DNA of 64,000 nucleotides from Planctomycetota bacterium (GTDB taxonomy: Bacteria; Planctomycetota; Planctomycetia; Pirellulales; Pirellulaceae). How positions within the stretch are numbered: the stretch's first letter is position 1; the number at the start of each line of letters is the position of its first letter. Position numbers and translations under genes: made by a program. The DNA is taken from the NCBI GenBank assembly GCA_016872725.1, contig VGZC01000032.1:1-64000 (forward strand), read 5' to 3'. This document shows, in pieces, positions 35,685 through 44,237 of this stretch. The notes beneath the pieces are model-generated. The model saw nothing but the letters and a program-made list of their open reading frames with translations. It was not told the origin of the DNA and made no database searches.

Positions 35685-37546
35685 GACGACAGGCGCCGGA
35701 AGACGCCGCGCGCGATGCGACGGGAAACGGTTCGCCGGAAGCCGCCCGTTGGATCGCCGAGCGGATCGACCGGGTGTGCATGCGCTTTGAGGACGCATGG
35801 CTGGGCGGGGAGCGTCCGAGCCTCGAGGATGCGCTCCGCGGCGCTTCCGATTGTCCGGACGGGCCGCTCTTCCTCGCGCTGCTCGCCGTCGATCTCGTCT
35901 ATCGCCGGCGCGCGGGGGACGAGCCGGAACCCGGCGCGTACGGCGAACGCTTTCCGCGGTTCCTCGCGGAGATTGACGAGGCGTTCGGCATGTTCGGCGG
36001 CGCGCGGAACGCGGCCGATGCGACGTTCGATGAGGAATCCTCGGTGCGCGAAGGAGCGAGGCTTGGACGCTACCGCGTGGTCCGCCGGCTCGGCCAGGGC
36101 GCGTTCGGAACGGTGCATTTGGCGGAGGACGAGGAATTGGACCGGCGCGTCGCGATCAAGGTCGCCGGCGACGGGCGGGCCCCGTCGGGGGACCAGATCG
36201 CGCGGCTTTTCGAGGAAGCGCGGGCCGCCGCGCGGTTACGGCATCCGGGCATCGTGATGATCCACGATGTGCAGCCGCTCGGAGCCCGTTCCTTTTTCAC
36301 GGTCCAGGAATTCGTCGACGGTCCGACGCTCCGGAACGCGCTCGACGGGTCGCGCGATCCTCGCGAGCTCGCCGCACTCTTCGCGCGGATCGCCGATGCC
36401 GTCGCGTTCGCGCATTCGGAAGGGTTCGTGCACCGGGACCTCAACCCCAGGAACATCTTGATCGATTCGCACGGCCAACCGCGCGTCACCGACTTTGGGC
36501 TCGCCCTTCAGATCGATCGCCAGGCGGAGCACGCGCACGAGCGGGCCGGGTCGTGGTCGTACATGTCACCCGAACAGGTGCGCGGCGAATCCCACAGGCT
36601 CGACGGCCGCGCCGACATCTGGGCGATCGGCGTCATGCTCTATCAAGGGCTCACCGGCCGCAGGCCGTTCGCCGCCGAAACGACCGAACAGCTCGCCGAT
36701 GAGATCCTGCATCGGCCGCCGAGGCCGCCGAGGCAATTCGTGGCGGGGATTCCGGCGGAGATCGAGCGCGCGTGCCTCAAGTGCCTCGCGAAATCGCCCG
36801 AGGACCGGTTCGCGACCGCCGGAGACCTCGCCAACGCGCTGCGCAACGCGCTGCCCGACCCTTCGCGGCGCACCGCGCGGCGCGCGCTGCTCGCCGCCGC
36901 GCCGCTCGGATTGCTCGCCGCCTACGCCGCATGGCGCGGGACGCGGCGCGGCGCCGACGACGGACAAGCCCTCGCGTTCCTTGACTTCTCCGTCTGGCGC
37001 CGTCGCGCATGGCGAGGACTCGGCGATCCCGACATCGTCCCGCTTCGAGCCGGCGATCAGGTCCGCTTGACCATCCGATGCAATCCGGCCCGCTACGCGT
37101 ACGTCGTCTGGATCGACGCGCGCGGCACCGCCGCGCCCGTCTTTCCGTGGCGAAACGGCGCTTGGGCCGATCACCACCGCGTCGCGCCGGCATCCACCCT
37201 GCATCTGCCCGAGGACGATCCCGACGCCGTATGGACCATGGAAGTCCATCGACCCGGCTGCGAATTGCTCATGCTGCTCACGCGAGACGCCCCGTGGTCC
37301 ATCGAATCCGATCGCATCCCGCGCGCGTTGTTCACGGACCTCGCGATTCCTCCCGAACCGCCTCCCGAGGCCATTCGCATCGATTACGATCGCATCGAAC
37401 CGATCTCGATCGCGGGACGCGGAATCGACGGCGCCGTTCGCCGGATCGATGATCCGATCGTCCGTTTGCAGACCGAACTGCGGAGACGTCTGCGCGATGC
37501 GTTCACGGTGAGCCAGTTCCTCTTGCTGCCCGTCGCGCCGTCGTGA
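35681..37546 (+). CDS. Ser/Thr protein kinase with a DUF4384-like C-terminal domain
   Basis: 621 aa. An N-terminal region of about 125 residues is followed by a Hanks kinase (about 127-390): RLGQGAFGTVHLAEDEE, RRVAIKVAG, HRDLNPRNILI, VTDFGLALQI, SWSYMSPEQVRG. The catalytic loop reads HRDLN, not HRDLK, so the usual lysine is replaced. A hydrophobic stretch (about 405-422, LLAAAPLGLLAAYAAW) probably anchors it. The C-terminus (ARYAYVVWIDARGTAAPVFP) resembles DUF4384, found on other bacterial kinases. It starts within the stop codon of the upstream sigma gene, which may be its target or regulator. Confidence 0.87.
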   Translation: MRRQAPEDAARDATGNGSPEAARWIAERIDRVCMRFEDAWLGGERPSLEDALRGASDCPDGPLFLALLAVDLVYRRRAGDEPEPGAYGERFPRFLAEIDEAFGMFGGARNAADATFDEESSVREGARLGRYRVVRRLGQGAFGTVHLAEDEELDRRVAIKVAGDGRAPSGDQIARLFEEARAAARLRHPGIVMIHDVQPLGARSFFTVQEFVDGPTLRNALDGSRDPRELAALFARIADAVAFAHSEGFVHRDLNPRNILIDSHGQPRVTDFGLALQIDRQAEHAHERAGSWSYMSPEQVRGESHRLDGRADIWAIGVMLYQGLTGRRPFAAETTEQLADEILHRPPRPPRQFVAGIPAEIERACLKCLAKSPEDRFATAGDLANALRNALPDPSRRTARRALLAAAPLGLLAAYAAWRGTRRGADDGQALAFLDFSVWRRRAWRGLGDPDIVPLRAGDQVRLTIRCNPARYAYVVWIDARGTAAPVFPWRNGAWADHHRVAPASTLHLPEDDPDAVWTMEVHRPGCELLMLLTRDAPWSIESDRIPRALFTDLAIPPEPPPEAIRIDYDRIEPISIAGRGIDGAVRRIDDPIVRLQTELRRRLRDAFTVSQFLLLPVAPS

Positions 37547-37574
37547 TCGCGGAGCGACGCGGACGGGCGCGGGG

Positions 37575-38096
37575 CTATGCCTTCGGATCGCGCGGAGGAT
37601 CGTCGAGCGGCGCGCTGTCGACGCCGAATGTGTCGTTCGCGGAATCCTCGGACAGAAGGTCCTCCGGCCGATACAGTTCCGATTCGGTCAACGGAACCAC
37701 ACTGTCGGACGGCCGAAGGCGAGGCCGCTTTCCTCCCGGCGCGACCATGACGGTGCCGTCGAGCCGCACGGTCGCGTGCTCGCCGTCCGCCCCCACGTCA
37801 TCCTCCGGATCCTCGTACATCGCCCGGAACGTCACCGCTCCGATCGTGAGCAGTTCGCCCGACGGCAGAACGCATTCCGTGACGCGCTCGTTGGCGACAA
37901 ACGTGCCGTTCCGCGAGCCGAGATCGCGCACGACAAGACGTCCTTCGCGTTCGAAGATCTCGCAGTGCTGCCGACTCACGAGCGGGTGGGGGAGCGTCAG
38001 CGTGACGTCCCGGCTGCGGCCGATGGTCGCCGGCAATCTCAAGGGAATCTCGGCTCGACCGATATCCCCTCCGACGACAATCAATTTGGCTTCCAT
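37575..38096 (-). CDS. FHA-domain protein
   Basis: 173 aa. The forkhead-associated domain fills residues 1 to about 95: IGRSRDVTLTLP, LVSRQHCEIF and VRDLGSRNGTFVANERV, with the Arg, Ser-x-x-His and Asn needed for phosphothreonine binding. The C-terminal 80 residues are acidic and low complexity. Such proteins read Ser/Thr kinase signals, and a kinase gene converges on it 28 bases away. The start ATG 38096 is chosen because the domain begins there; the frame is open to 38234. Confidence 0.85.
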   Translation of the reverse strand: MEAKLIVVGGDIGRAEIPLRLPATIGRSRDVTLTLPHPLVSRQHCEIFEREGRLVVRDLGSRNGTFVANERVTECVLPSGELLTIGAVTFRAMYEDPEDDVGADGEHATVRLDGTVMVAPGGKRPRLRPSDSVVPLTESELYRPEDLLSEDSANDTFGVDSAPLDDPPRDPKA

Positions 38097-38288
38097 CCAG
38101 AGTATCCCGTTTCCTACCCCGCCGTCTCTTCCCCGATTGTACCTCCGATCGCCGTTCCGTCCACAACGGGGGAACCGCCCGGTGACAGGCCCCGTACCTC
38201 GGGAGCCCCGTGAAAGACGCGTTCGCCCGATCACGGGAGGTCGGCTGCCGCCTCACCACGCCGAACGCGCGTGTCGATCGGCCGCGCT

Positions 38289-38789
38289 TCATGCGCAAGG
38301 ATATTGGCGGCAGTATTCGTACAACGCCATGTCGGCCGCGCTCGCCGCATTGTAGCTGAGCGGTCGGCCGAAGACGGGAATCTCGACGGCCGCGTCAAGC
38401 AGCGCGAGAACCGATTCGTCGATGCCCAGCCGTTCGTTGCCGATCACGAGGACCGCGCGGCGCGGAAACGCGTAGGTATGGATGTCGATCGACTCGGTTG
38501 TCTGCTCGATTCCGATGATCGCGTATCCATCCCGCTTGAGACGGGCGAGCACGGGAGGAAGCGAGCGGTGTGTTTCGAGCGCGACGCATTCGAGCGCGTC
38601 CCGGACGATTTCGGGATCGAGCCGAGGCCGACCGCACGCGATCACACGGGACACGCCGCAGCATCCGGCCGTCCGTACGATCCGCGCGAGGTTCACATTG
38701 CTGCGCATCGGGCAACACGCCACGATCAACTCGCGCGGCGCGGAGAGCGTGCGAGGCGGCTTGTGCCGCTGGTGGATGAACGGTGCCAT
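38289..38789 (-). CDS. TrmH/SpoU-family RNA methyltransferase
   Basis: 166 aa, a single SpoU domain without an extra substrate domain. The three family motifs are visible: RSNVNLARIVRTAGCCGV (motif 1), AVLVIGNERLGID (motif 2) and IPVFGRPLSYNAASAADMAL (motif 3), which form the knotted SAM-binding site. These enzymes make 2'-O-methyl ribose in tRNA or rRNA. The target is not predictable, but the short form resembles TrmL/TrmH. It starts 14 bases after the stop of the HI0933-like gene on the same strand, so the two are probably co-transcribed. The open frame to 39446 is a shadow of that gene. Confidence 0.85.
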   Translation of the reverse strand: MAPFIHQRHKPPRTLSAPRELIVACCPMRSNVNLARIVRTAGCCGVSRVIACGRPRLDPEIVRDALECVALETHRSLPPVLARLKRDGYAIIGIEQTTESIDIHTYAFPRRAVLVIGNERLGIDESVLALLDAAVEIPVFGRPLSYNAASAADMALYEYCRQYPCA

Positions 38790-38803
38790 GCGTGCCGATC
38801 CCG

Positions 38804-40054
38804 TCACTCGTCCTGCGAACCGATCCGCGAGCCGGCGGCCCAGCCCGTGCTGAACGCGGCTTGGAAATTGTAACCGCCGATCGGTCCGTCGAGATCCAGG
38901 ATTTCGCCGGCGAAAAAGAGCCCCGGTACGCGCCGACTCTCCATCGTCCGTGAATCCACTTCGTTCAAACAAACGCCGCCCGCCGTGACCTCGGCCTTGC
39001 GGAATCCAAGCGTTCCGGAGACCGGGATCTCCAGCCGCTTCAGTCGATCGATGGCCGTGCGTCGCGGGCCGCGCGGCAGTTCCGCCAGACGCGCGTGCGG
39101 CCCGATCCCGGCCCGCGCCGCGAGCGATTCGGCCAATCGGCGAGGCAGGTGATCGGCGATCCATGCCGCGGCGCGCCGCCCTCCATCCGTCCGCGCGGCG
39201 TCGTCCAGTCGAACCCGCAGATCGTCTTCGCTCAGGTCCGGAACAAAATCCACGACCAGGCACAGCCGACGCGGGTCCGATTGGCCGCTCACCTCGCGGC
39301 TCATGTCCAATATAGCCGGACCCGAGAGTCCGAAATGCGCGAACAACAGCGGGCCTCGACGGGCCGCCAGAGGTCGATTTCGTTCGGGATCGACGAGCCG
39401 GATGGCGGCGTCGTCGAGCGTCACGCCGCGAAGGTCCCGCACCCATGCTTCATCGGTCGTGATGGGCGTCAGCGCGGGTCGCGCCGGGACCAGCGTGTGT
39501 CCGAACCGGGCCGCCCAACCGTAGCCGTCGCCGCGGGTCCCCGAACCGGGATACGAGCATCCGCCCGTGGTGAGCACCAGTCGAGCCGCGTGATGGCATG
39601 CGTCCGAGGTTCGCACTTCGAATCGTCCATCGGCCCGCACGCAATCGAGGACCGTTTCTCCCAAGATCAACGTCGCTCCGCTCCGATCGAGCCGGTTCAC
39701 GAGGGCTCGCACGATGTCGGCCGCGCGATCGCTCACCGGAAACACCTTGCCGCCCCGTTCGACTTTCGTGGCGACCCCTTCCGCCTCCACAAGTCCGATC
39801 ATGGCCGCGGGTGGGAAGGCCGCAAGCGACGATCGGAGGAACGCGCCTTGGTATTTGGGGAACGCGTCGGCGATCCCGCGCGCGTCGGTCGCGTGGGTCA
39901 CGTTGCAGCGCGTGCCGCCGGACATCAGGATCTTGACGCCCGGTTCCCTGTTCCGATCGAAAACGGCCGTGCGCAGGCCTCGACGGCCCGCCCGTTCGGC
40001 GGCGAGCAAGCCGGCCGCGCCGGCTCCGACCACGATCACGTCCCAGTCGCGCAC
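38804..40054 (-). CDS. HI0933/BaiN-like FAD-dependent oxidoreductase
   Basis: 416 aa. The N-terminal FAD motif is DVIVVGAGAAGLLAAERAGR. The family signature GVKILMSGGTRCNVTHATD follows near residue 42. TTGGCSYPGSGTRGDGYGWA and the C-terminal FAGEILDLDGPIGGYNFQAA complete the HI0933 pattern. The family is cytoplasmic and only a few members have a known reaction, so no substrate is assigned. The start is GTG 40054. The trmH-like gene follows 14 bases downstream. Confidence 0.88.
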   Translation of the reverse strand: MRDWDVIVVGAGAAGLLAAERAGRRGLRTAVFDRNREPGVKILMSGGTRCNVTHATDARGIADAFPKYQGAFLRSSLAAFPPAAMIGLVEAEGVATKVERGGKVFPVSDRAADIVRALVNRLDRSGATLILGETVLDCVRADGRFEVRTSDACHHAARLVLTTGGCSYPGSGTRGDGYGWAARFGHTLVPARPALTPITTDEAWVRDLRGVTLDDAAIRLVDPERNRPLAARRGPLLFAHFGLSGPAILDMSREVSGQSDPRRLCLVVDFVPDLSEDDLRVRLDDAARTDGGRRAAAWIADHLPRRLAESLAARAGIGPHARLAELPRGPRRTAIDRLKRLEIPVSGTLGFRKAEVTAGGVCLNEVDSRTMESRRVPGLFFAGEILDLDGPIGGYNFQAAFSTGWAAGSRIGSQDE

Positions 40055-40130
40055 GGCGCCTTCGAGCCTCCCACCAATCCGGACTGGAGTCTTGCGAGCA
40101 CGCCCCGCTCGCCGTCTTCAAGAACCGATC

Positions 40131-40159
40131 TTGACATGTCTTTGGGCATCGAATAGACG
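40131..40159 (+). promoter_or_regulatory. Candidate promoter of csrA
   Basis: A perfect TTGACA (40131-40136), a 17-base spacer and a weak -10 TAGACG (40154-40159). The transcript would start near 40166, about 110 bases before csrA ATG 40275. Confidence 0.35.
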
Positions 40160-40274
40160 GCCCGACGCAAGATCGACGGCCTCCGTTCGAATACAAGCGG
40201 AAATCACGGACCAAGCATCCGTCCAAATACACCGCGTGGGAGTAGATGGGGCTGTTTTTCAGGAGGAAGTCGCC

Positions 40275-40499
40275 ATGTTGGTATTGAGCCGAAAACGGGA
40301 CGAGGAAATCGTCATTGGCGGAGACATTCGGATCACGGTCGTCGAAGTCTCGGGCAATCGAGTGAAACTAGGCATCTCGGCGCCCGCCGAAGTGCCCGTG
40401 CATCGCGCCGAGCTCGGGGAACGGCTGAAGTGGAACCAGCTCTGCGGCACGGCCGGAACGTCGGACGGAGCGCCCTTGGGCGCGATCGATTCGGTTTAG
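40275..40499 (+). CDS. csrA: Carbon storage regulator CsrA
   Basis: 74 aa. MLVLSRKRDEEIVIGGDIRI then VVEVSGNRVKLGISAPAEVP and VHRAELGERL match CsrA closely, including the RNA-binding R44-equivalent region. CsrA dimers bind GGA-containing hairpins in mRNA leaders and control translation or stability. The ribosome binding site AGGAGGAAG (40261-40269) is nearly perfect, and its own GGA motifs are compatible with autoregulation, which is inference. The tail after about residue 60 is divergent. It stands alone between divergent and convergent genes, without flagellar genes nearby. Confidence 0.95.
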   Translation: MLVLSRKRDEEIVIGGDIRITVVEVSGNRVKLGISAPAEVPVHRAELGERLKWNQLCGTAGTSDGAPLGAIDSV

Positions 40500-40526
40500 T
40501 CGTGCGGGTCCCGTCGCACGCTCAAG

Positions 40527-41819
40527 TCAGGGTTTGGCGAGATCGACGCGGACGATTTCCCGGTCGCTCCGAACGAAGACCGACCGATCGGCGAATGCGG
40601 GAGGAGCCCAGCAAACGCCTCCGCGGTCCCGAAGCTGTTCGGTCGTCGGATCGAGGATCTTGGCTCGGCTCTGTTCGACGAATCCGCCGGGCGACAGCTT
40701 GGCGATCAGTAGTTCACCCCGTTCATTGAACATCCAGACACGGTCGCCTTGAGGCACGATGTGGATGTTGCTCCAGCGAGCTCGGGGCGTCGCCGTCTGG
40801 TCCTCCCAAACGCGGTCCCCGTTGGAGGCGAGCAGGCAGCGCAGTTCGCCGTAGCTGTCGACGCCGTAGATATGATCGCCCTGCCAGATCGGCGTGCTGA
40901 TGATCGACTGGAGCGCGTCGGTCTCTTTCTCGCTGGGACCGCATCGGTGCCATGCCGGCTTGGCTTCGGGACGTCCCGGATCGAGTTCCAGCATGAGGGA
41001 TCCGTCGTAGAAAGAGGTCACGAAGAGCCGGTCTTTCCGGATGATCGGCGTCGCGACACCGATCGGCATGCGGCTCGGAGGAAAGGGGTGTCTCCAGTAG
41101 ACCTCGCCGGTGCGCGGCGCGAGTCCGGCCACGCTGTCGCCCGTCCAACAGACGAGAACATCCTGGTGGCCTTGCTGGATGAGGATGGGAGCCGAGTACG
41201 ACGCGCGATCATCGAGACTTCGCCATGCCTCCTCGCCCGTCTCCCGATCGAAAGCGACGATGCACGCGTTCGACGCTCCGATCTGCACAATGACGTTCGG
41301 GCCATGGACAAGCGGCGCGGCGGCGATGCCCCAGATCGGCATTCGGTCGCCGAGCGAGAAATCGGTCTGAGGATCGCGGGCCCACAGGACGGCCCCCGTG
41401 GCCGCATCGAGGCAATGGAGGTGGCCCATGGCGCCGATGGCATACGCCTCATTCCCGTGGATCGTGACGCAGGCGCGGGGGCCCGCCGTATAGCTGATCG
41501 TGTAGACGCAATCGTATGCGAACCGCCAGATCTCCTTGCCCGTTTCCGCGTCCCAGCAGAGGACCTGTTCCTGTTGGCTGGGCTTTGTGACGCGGTCCAT
41601 GCAGAAGACACGGCCGTCGGCGACGGTGGGACCGGTGTACCCGGGTCCGATCGGCGACGTCCATTTCCGTGGTGGGCCCTCGTCGGGAAACCGGTCGATG
41701 ATCTCCGTCTCGCGCCAGATTCCGTCCCGACGCGCTCCTCGCCACTGGGGCCAATCCTCGCCCAACACGACGCCGGCCGACAACGACAACGCGAACGCGA
41801 GCCGGACCGAGGCGCGCAT
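40527..41819 (-). CDS. Secreted PQQ-like beta-propeller repeat protein
   Basis: 430 aa. A signal peptide (MRASVRLAFALSLSAGVVLG) precedes EDWPQWRGARRDGIW. Blade motifs include GRVFCMDRV, QVLCWDAETGKEIWRFAYD, HLHCLDAATGAVLWARDP and CIVAFDRETGEEAWRSLDD. It is a paralogue in layout of the propeller at 29957-31243. A catalytic role is not visible. It converges with csrA (28 bases). Upstream of its start lies about 140 bases and then the first REP array. Confidence 0.85.
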   Translation of the reverse strand: MRASVRLAFALSLSAGVVLGEDWPQWRGARRDGIWRETEIIDRFPDEGPPRKWTSPIGPGYTGPTVADGRVFCMDRVTKPSQQEQVLCWDAETGKEIWRFAYDCVYTISYTAGPRACVTIHGNEAYAIGAMGHLHCLDAATGAVLWARDPQTDFSLGDRMPIWGIAAAPLVHGPNVIVQIGASNACIVAFDRETGEEAWRSLDDRASYSAPILIQQGHQDVLVCWTGDSVAGLAPRTGEVYWRHPFPPSRMPIGVATPIIRKDRLFVTSFYDGSLMLELDPGRPEAKPAWHRCGPSEKETDALQSIISTPIWQGDHIYGVDSYGELRCLLASNGDRVWEDQTATPRARWSNIHIVPQGDRVWMFNERGELLIAKLSPGGFVEQSRAKILDPTTEQLRDRGGVCWAPPAFADRSVFVRSDREIVRVDLAKP

Positions 41820-41960
41820 TCCAGTTCGATCGAATGAGGCTTGTTTCACGGCGCCGGTCCTTCTCGATGGGTGTGGGTGGTCTGGACGGAATGAGGATCG
41901 GGGACTCCAGTCGCCCTTTGATGGTAAGGACCTTCCCGGTGAATTCCAGGGGAGGCGCAT

Positions 41961-42484
41961 TGTCGCACGCCTCTCCGAGGCGTGTCGCGCGCGATGGAGA
42001 CTGGGGGTAGGGCACTCGCCTCGGAGAGGCGTATTGTCGCACGCCTCTCCGAGGCGTGTTACGCGAAAGAAAACTCGAACCGCGAAGAACTCGCCTCGGA
42101 GAGGCGAGCGACTTTCTCCGAGGCGTGTTGCCCGAAAAGAACTCCAACCGCGAAGAACTCGCCTCGGAGAGGCGAGCGACTTTCTCCGAGGCGTGTTGCC
42201 CGAAAAACTTGCGTGCGCGAAGAACTCGCCTCGGAGAGGCGAGCGACTTTCTCCGAGGCGTGTCGCCCGAAAAACTTGCGTGCACGAAGAACTCGCCTCG
42301 GAGAGGCGCATTGTCGCACGCCTCTCCGAGGCGTGTCGCCCGAAAGAAAACTTGAACCGCGAAGAACTCGCCTCGGAGAGGCGCATTGTCGCACGCCTCT
42401 CCGAGGCGTGTTACGCGAAAGAAAACTCGAACCGCGAAGAACTCGCCTCGGAGAGGCGAGCGACTTTCTCCTCCGAGACGTCGG
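41961..42484. repeat. REP-like array 1 (7 two-hairpin units)
   Basis: Seven units, each with a right hairpin CTCGCCTCGGAGAGGCG, at 42015, 42090, 42159, 42225, 42292, 42367 and 42442. Units 1, 2, 6 and 7 also have a full left hairpin CACGCCTCTCCGAGGCGTG; units 3-5 have a shortened left arm (ACTTTCTCCGAGGCGTG). The period is 75 bases with the full arm and 66-69 with the short one. Left and right hairpin cores are reverse complements of each other. Inner spacers fall into a few families (for example GCGATGGAGACTGGGGGTAG, GAAAACTCGAACCGCGAAGA, AAAAACTTGCGTGC). The array ends in a degenerate half unit. Confidence 0.9.
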
Positions 42485-42647
42485 GCCAACGGCATATCTG
42501 TCTCGGTTGAAAGTTGTCGTGTGACAGCATGCTGGCCAACGTGGAAGTTGCGACACGGTGCGGAGGTTAGATTCAGTGGGATTGTCTGGTTGTTTCTCCC
42601 GGCCGAGACGTCGGTTCGGTTTCGACGTAGGTACTCCCAATGTCCAC

Positions 42648-42694
42648 CCATGTCGCACGGCTCTCCGAGTCGGGACTCCCGTGAGCGAAGAACT
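42648..42694 (+). repeat. Degenerate REP-like unit at the RAYT start
   Basis: TGTCGCACGGCTCTCCGAG followed by a short spacer and GTGAGCGAAGAACT preserves the order of array motifs (TGTCGCACG, CTCTCCGAG, GAAGAACT) but with a collapsed right hairpin. It ends 16 bases before the chosen transposase ATG. Confidence 0.5.
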
Positions 42695-42709
42695 GAAGGA
42701 CCAGAACGT

Positions 42710-43510
42710 ATGGACGCGCAACGCCCGTCGACGCCGCACGATTCCGCGAGTCGTCCTCTCAGCGCACAGCTCCCGCCCGTCGAATGGAACTTCTTGGATC
42801 CGGACGTCGATATTGACGTGTCCGCACGCGATCGCCCTCACTGGGATCAAAACGGCGCCGTGACTTTTGTCACCTTTCGGCTGACGGACTCGATGCCCAA
42901 GTTCGTAGTGGAACGGTGGCTGGCGGAATTGCGGGAGTGGCTGGAAGGCAACCGTGTTGACTTGGGACCGCTCGACTCGGAACGTCGAGCGACGGCGGCT
43001 CGCGACCGGCGAGTCGACGAGCTCCCGAAACATCTGCGACGGGCGTTTGTGAAGTTCAAAAACCAGCGGTGGCACGAACACCTTGACGATTGCCACGGCA
43101 GTTGTCTTCTGCGGCGACCGGAATTTGGCACGATCGTCGCCGATTCGTTGCTCAAGTTCAATGAGGACCGTTATGACATCGACCGTTTCGTGGTGATGCC
43201 CAATCACGTTCATTTACTTGTTCAAATGCGTGTTGGCTGGAGACTTCGCGAACAGTGTGAATCTTGGATGCGATTTACCGCACGGCGGATCAACGCATTG
43301 CGAAAGATCGTGGGCAAAGTCTGGTCCGAACCTTTTGATCACATCGTTCGCAACGAGGGGCAGTTCGAGTATTTGCGACGTTACATCGAGGAAAATCCCG
43401 CGAACGCGAAGCTGTCTGATGAGGACTATTTGTTATGGGTTCATGGATCCGGGTTTGTCTTGTCGCACGCCTCTCCGAGGCGTGTTACGCGCGATGGAGA
43501 CTGGGGGTAG
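42710..43510 (+). CDS. REP-associated tyrosine transposase (RAYT, IS200-like Y1)
   Basis: 266 aa. It is a relative of the IS200/IS605 TnpA family that single-strand-cleaves REP hairpins. The HUH motif is MPNHVHLLVQM with H166 and H168; the catalytic tyrosine is probably Y225 in RRYIEENPANAKL. VTFVTFRLTDSMPKFVVERW near residue 50 is the conserved N-terminal block. ATG 42710 has GAAGGA about 9 bases upstream; ATG 42650 in the same frame would start inside the degenerate REP copy. The last 16 codons (LSHASPRRVTRDGDWG) and the stop come from the first unit of array 2. It has arrays on both sides and no passenger gene. Confidence 0.9.
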   Translation: MDAQRPSTPHDSASRPLSAQLPPVEWNFLDPDVDIDVSARDRPHWDQNGAVTFVTFRLTDSMPKFVVERWLAELREWLEGNRVDLGPLDSERRATAARDRRVDELPKHLRRAFVKFKNQRWHEHLDDCHGSCLLRRPEFGTIVADSLLKFNEDRYDIDRFVVMPNHVHLLVQMRVGWRLREQCESWMRFTARRINALRKIVGKVWSEPFDHIVRNEGQFEYLRRYIEENPANAKLSDEDYLLWVHGSGFVLSHASPRRVTRDGDWG

Positions 43511-44051
43511 GGCACTCGCCTCGGAGAGGCGTATTGTCGCACGCCTCTCCGAGGCGTGTTACGCGAAAGAAAACTCGAACCGCGAAGAACTCGCCTCGGA
43601 GAGGCGCATTGTCGCACGCCTCTCTGAGGCGTGTTACGCGAAAGAAAACTCGAACCGCGAAGAACTCGCCTCGGAGAGGCGTATTGTCGCACGCCTCTCC
43701 GAGGCGTGTTACGCGAAAGAAAACTCGAACCGCGAAGAACTCGCCTCGGAGAGGCGAGCGACTTTCTCCGAGGCGTGTTGTGCGAAAGAAAACCTTGGTA
43801 CCCGAAGAACTCGCCTCGGAGAGGCGTATTGTCGCACGCCTCTCCGAGGCGTGTTACGCGAAAGAAAACCTTGGTACCCGAAGAACTCGCCTCGGAGAGG
43901 CGAGCGACTTTCTCCGAGGCGTGTCGCCCGAAAAAAAAACTTGCGTGCACGAAGAACTCGCCTCGGAGAGGCGAGCGACTTTCTCCGAGGCGTGTTGTGC
44001 GAAAGGAAACCTTGGTACCGCGAAGAACTCGCCTCGGAGAGGCGAGCGACA
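43461..44051. repeat. REP-like array 2 (8 two-hairpin units)
   Basis: Right hairpins start at 43515, 43590, 43665, 43740, 43810, 43886, 43957 and 44028. Units 1-4 and 6 have the full left hairpin (unit 3 with loop TCT); units 5, 7 and 8 have the shortened arm. The first 146 bases match array 1 at all but two positions. A spacer family with CCTTGGTACC, not found in array 1, appears in units 5, 6 and 8. Unit 7 contains a run of nine A residues. The array overlaps the 3' end of the RAYT gene. Confidence 0.9.
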
Positions 44052-44237
44052 TCGCAACCCGCAAGATCCCTACGACCGAGCGGGCGAGCGGCTCATGCGC
44101 CGGGAACGACGGCGCGGGATCTCGTTGTGAGGTAGGCTTGAATGGGTTGATTCTTGTCGATACGAAGGCCCAGGTCCCATCGAGGCCTCCGGTAGCCGGT
44201 CCCTCTCCCACCGAAACCACGTTCGCCCGGGTGCATC

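Noticed and set aside
38790-39446. Long N-terminal extension of the TrmH-like gene
   Set aside because: The extension is an alternative frame of the HI0933-like gene, which has clear FAD motifs; the methyltransferase fold starts after ATG 38789.
42059-43213. Minus-strand open frame across array 1 and the transposase
   Set aside because: It is antisense to a transposase with clear catalytic motifs and is carried by repeat sequence.
41961-44051. CRISPR arrays
   Set aside because: The repeats are palindromic pairs, the spacers fall into a few similar families of varying period, and there are no cas genes. A REP/BIME array with a RAYT explains them better.
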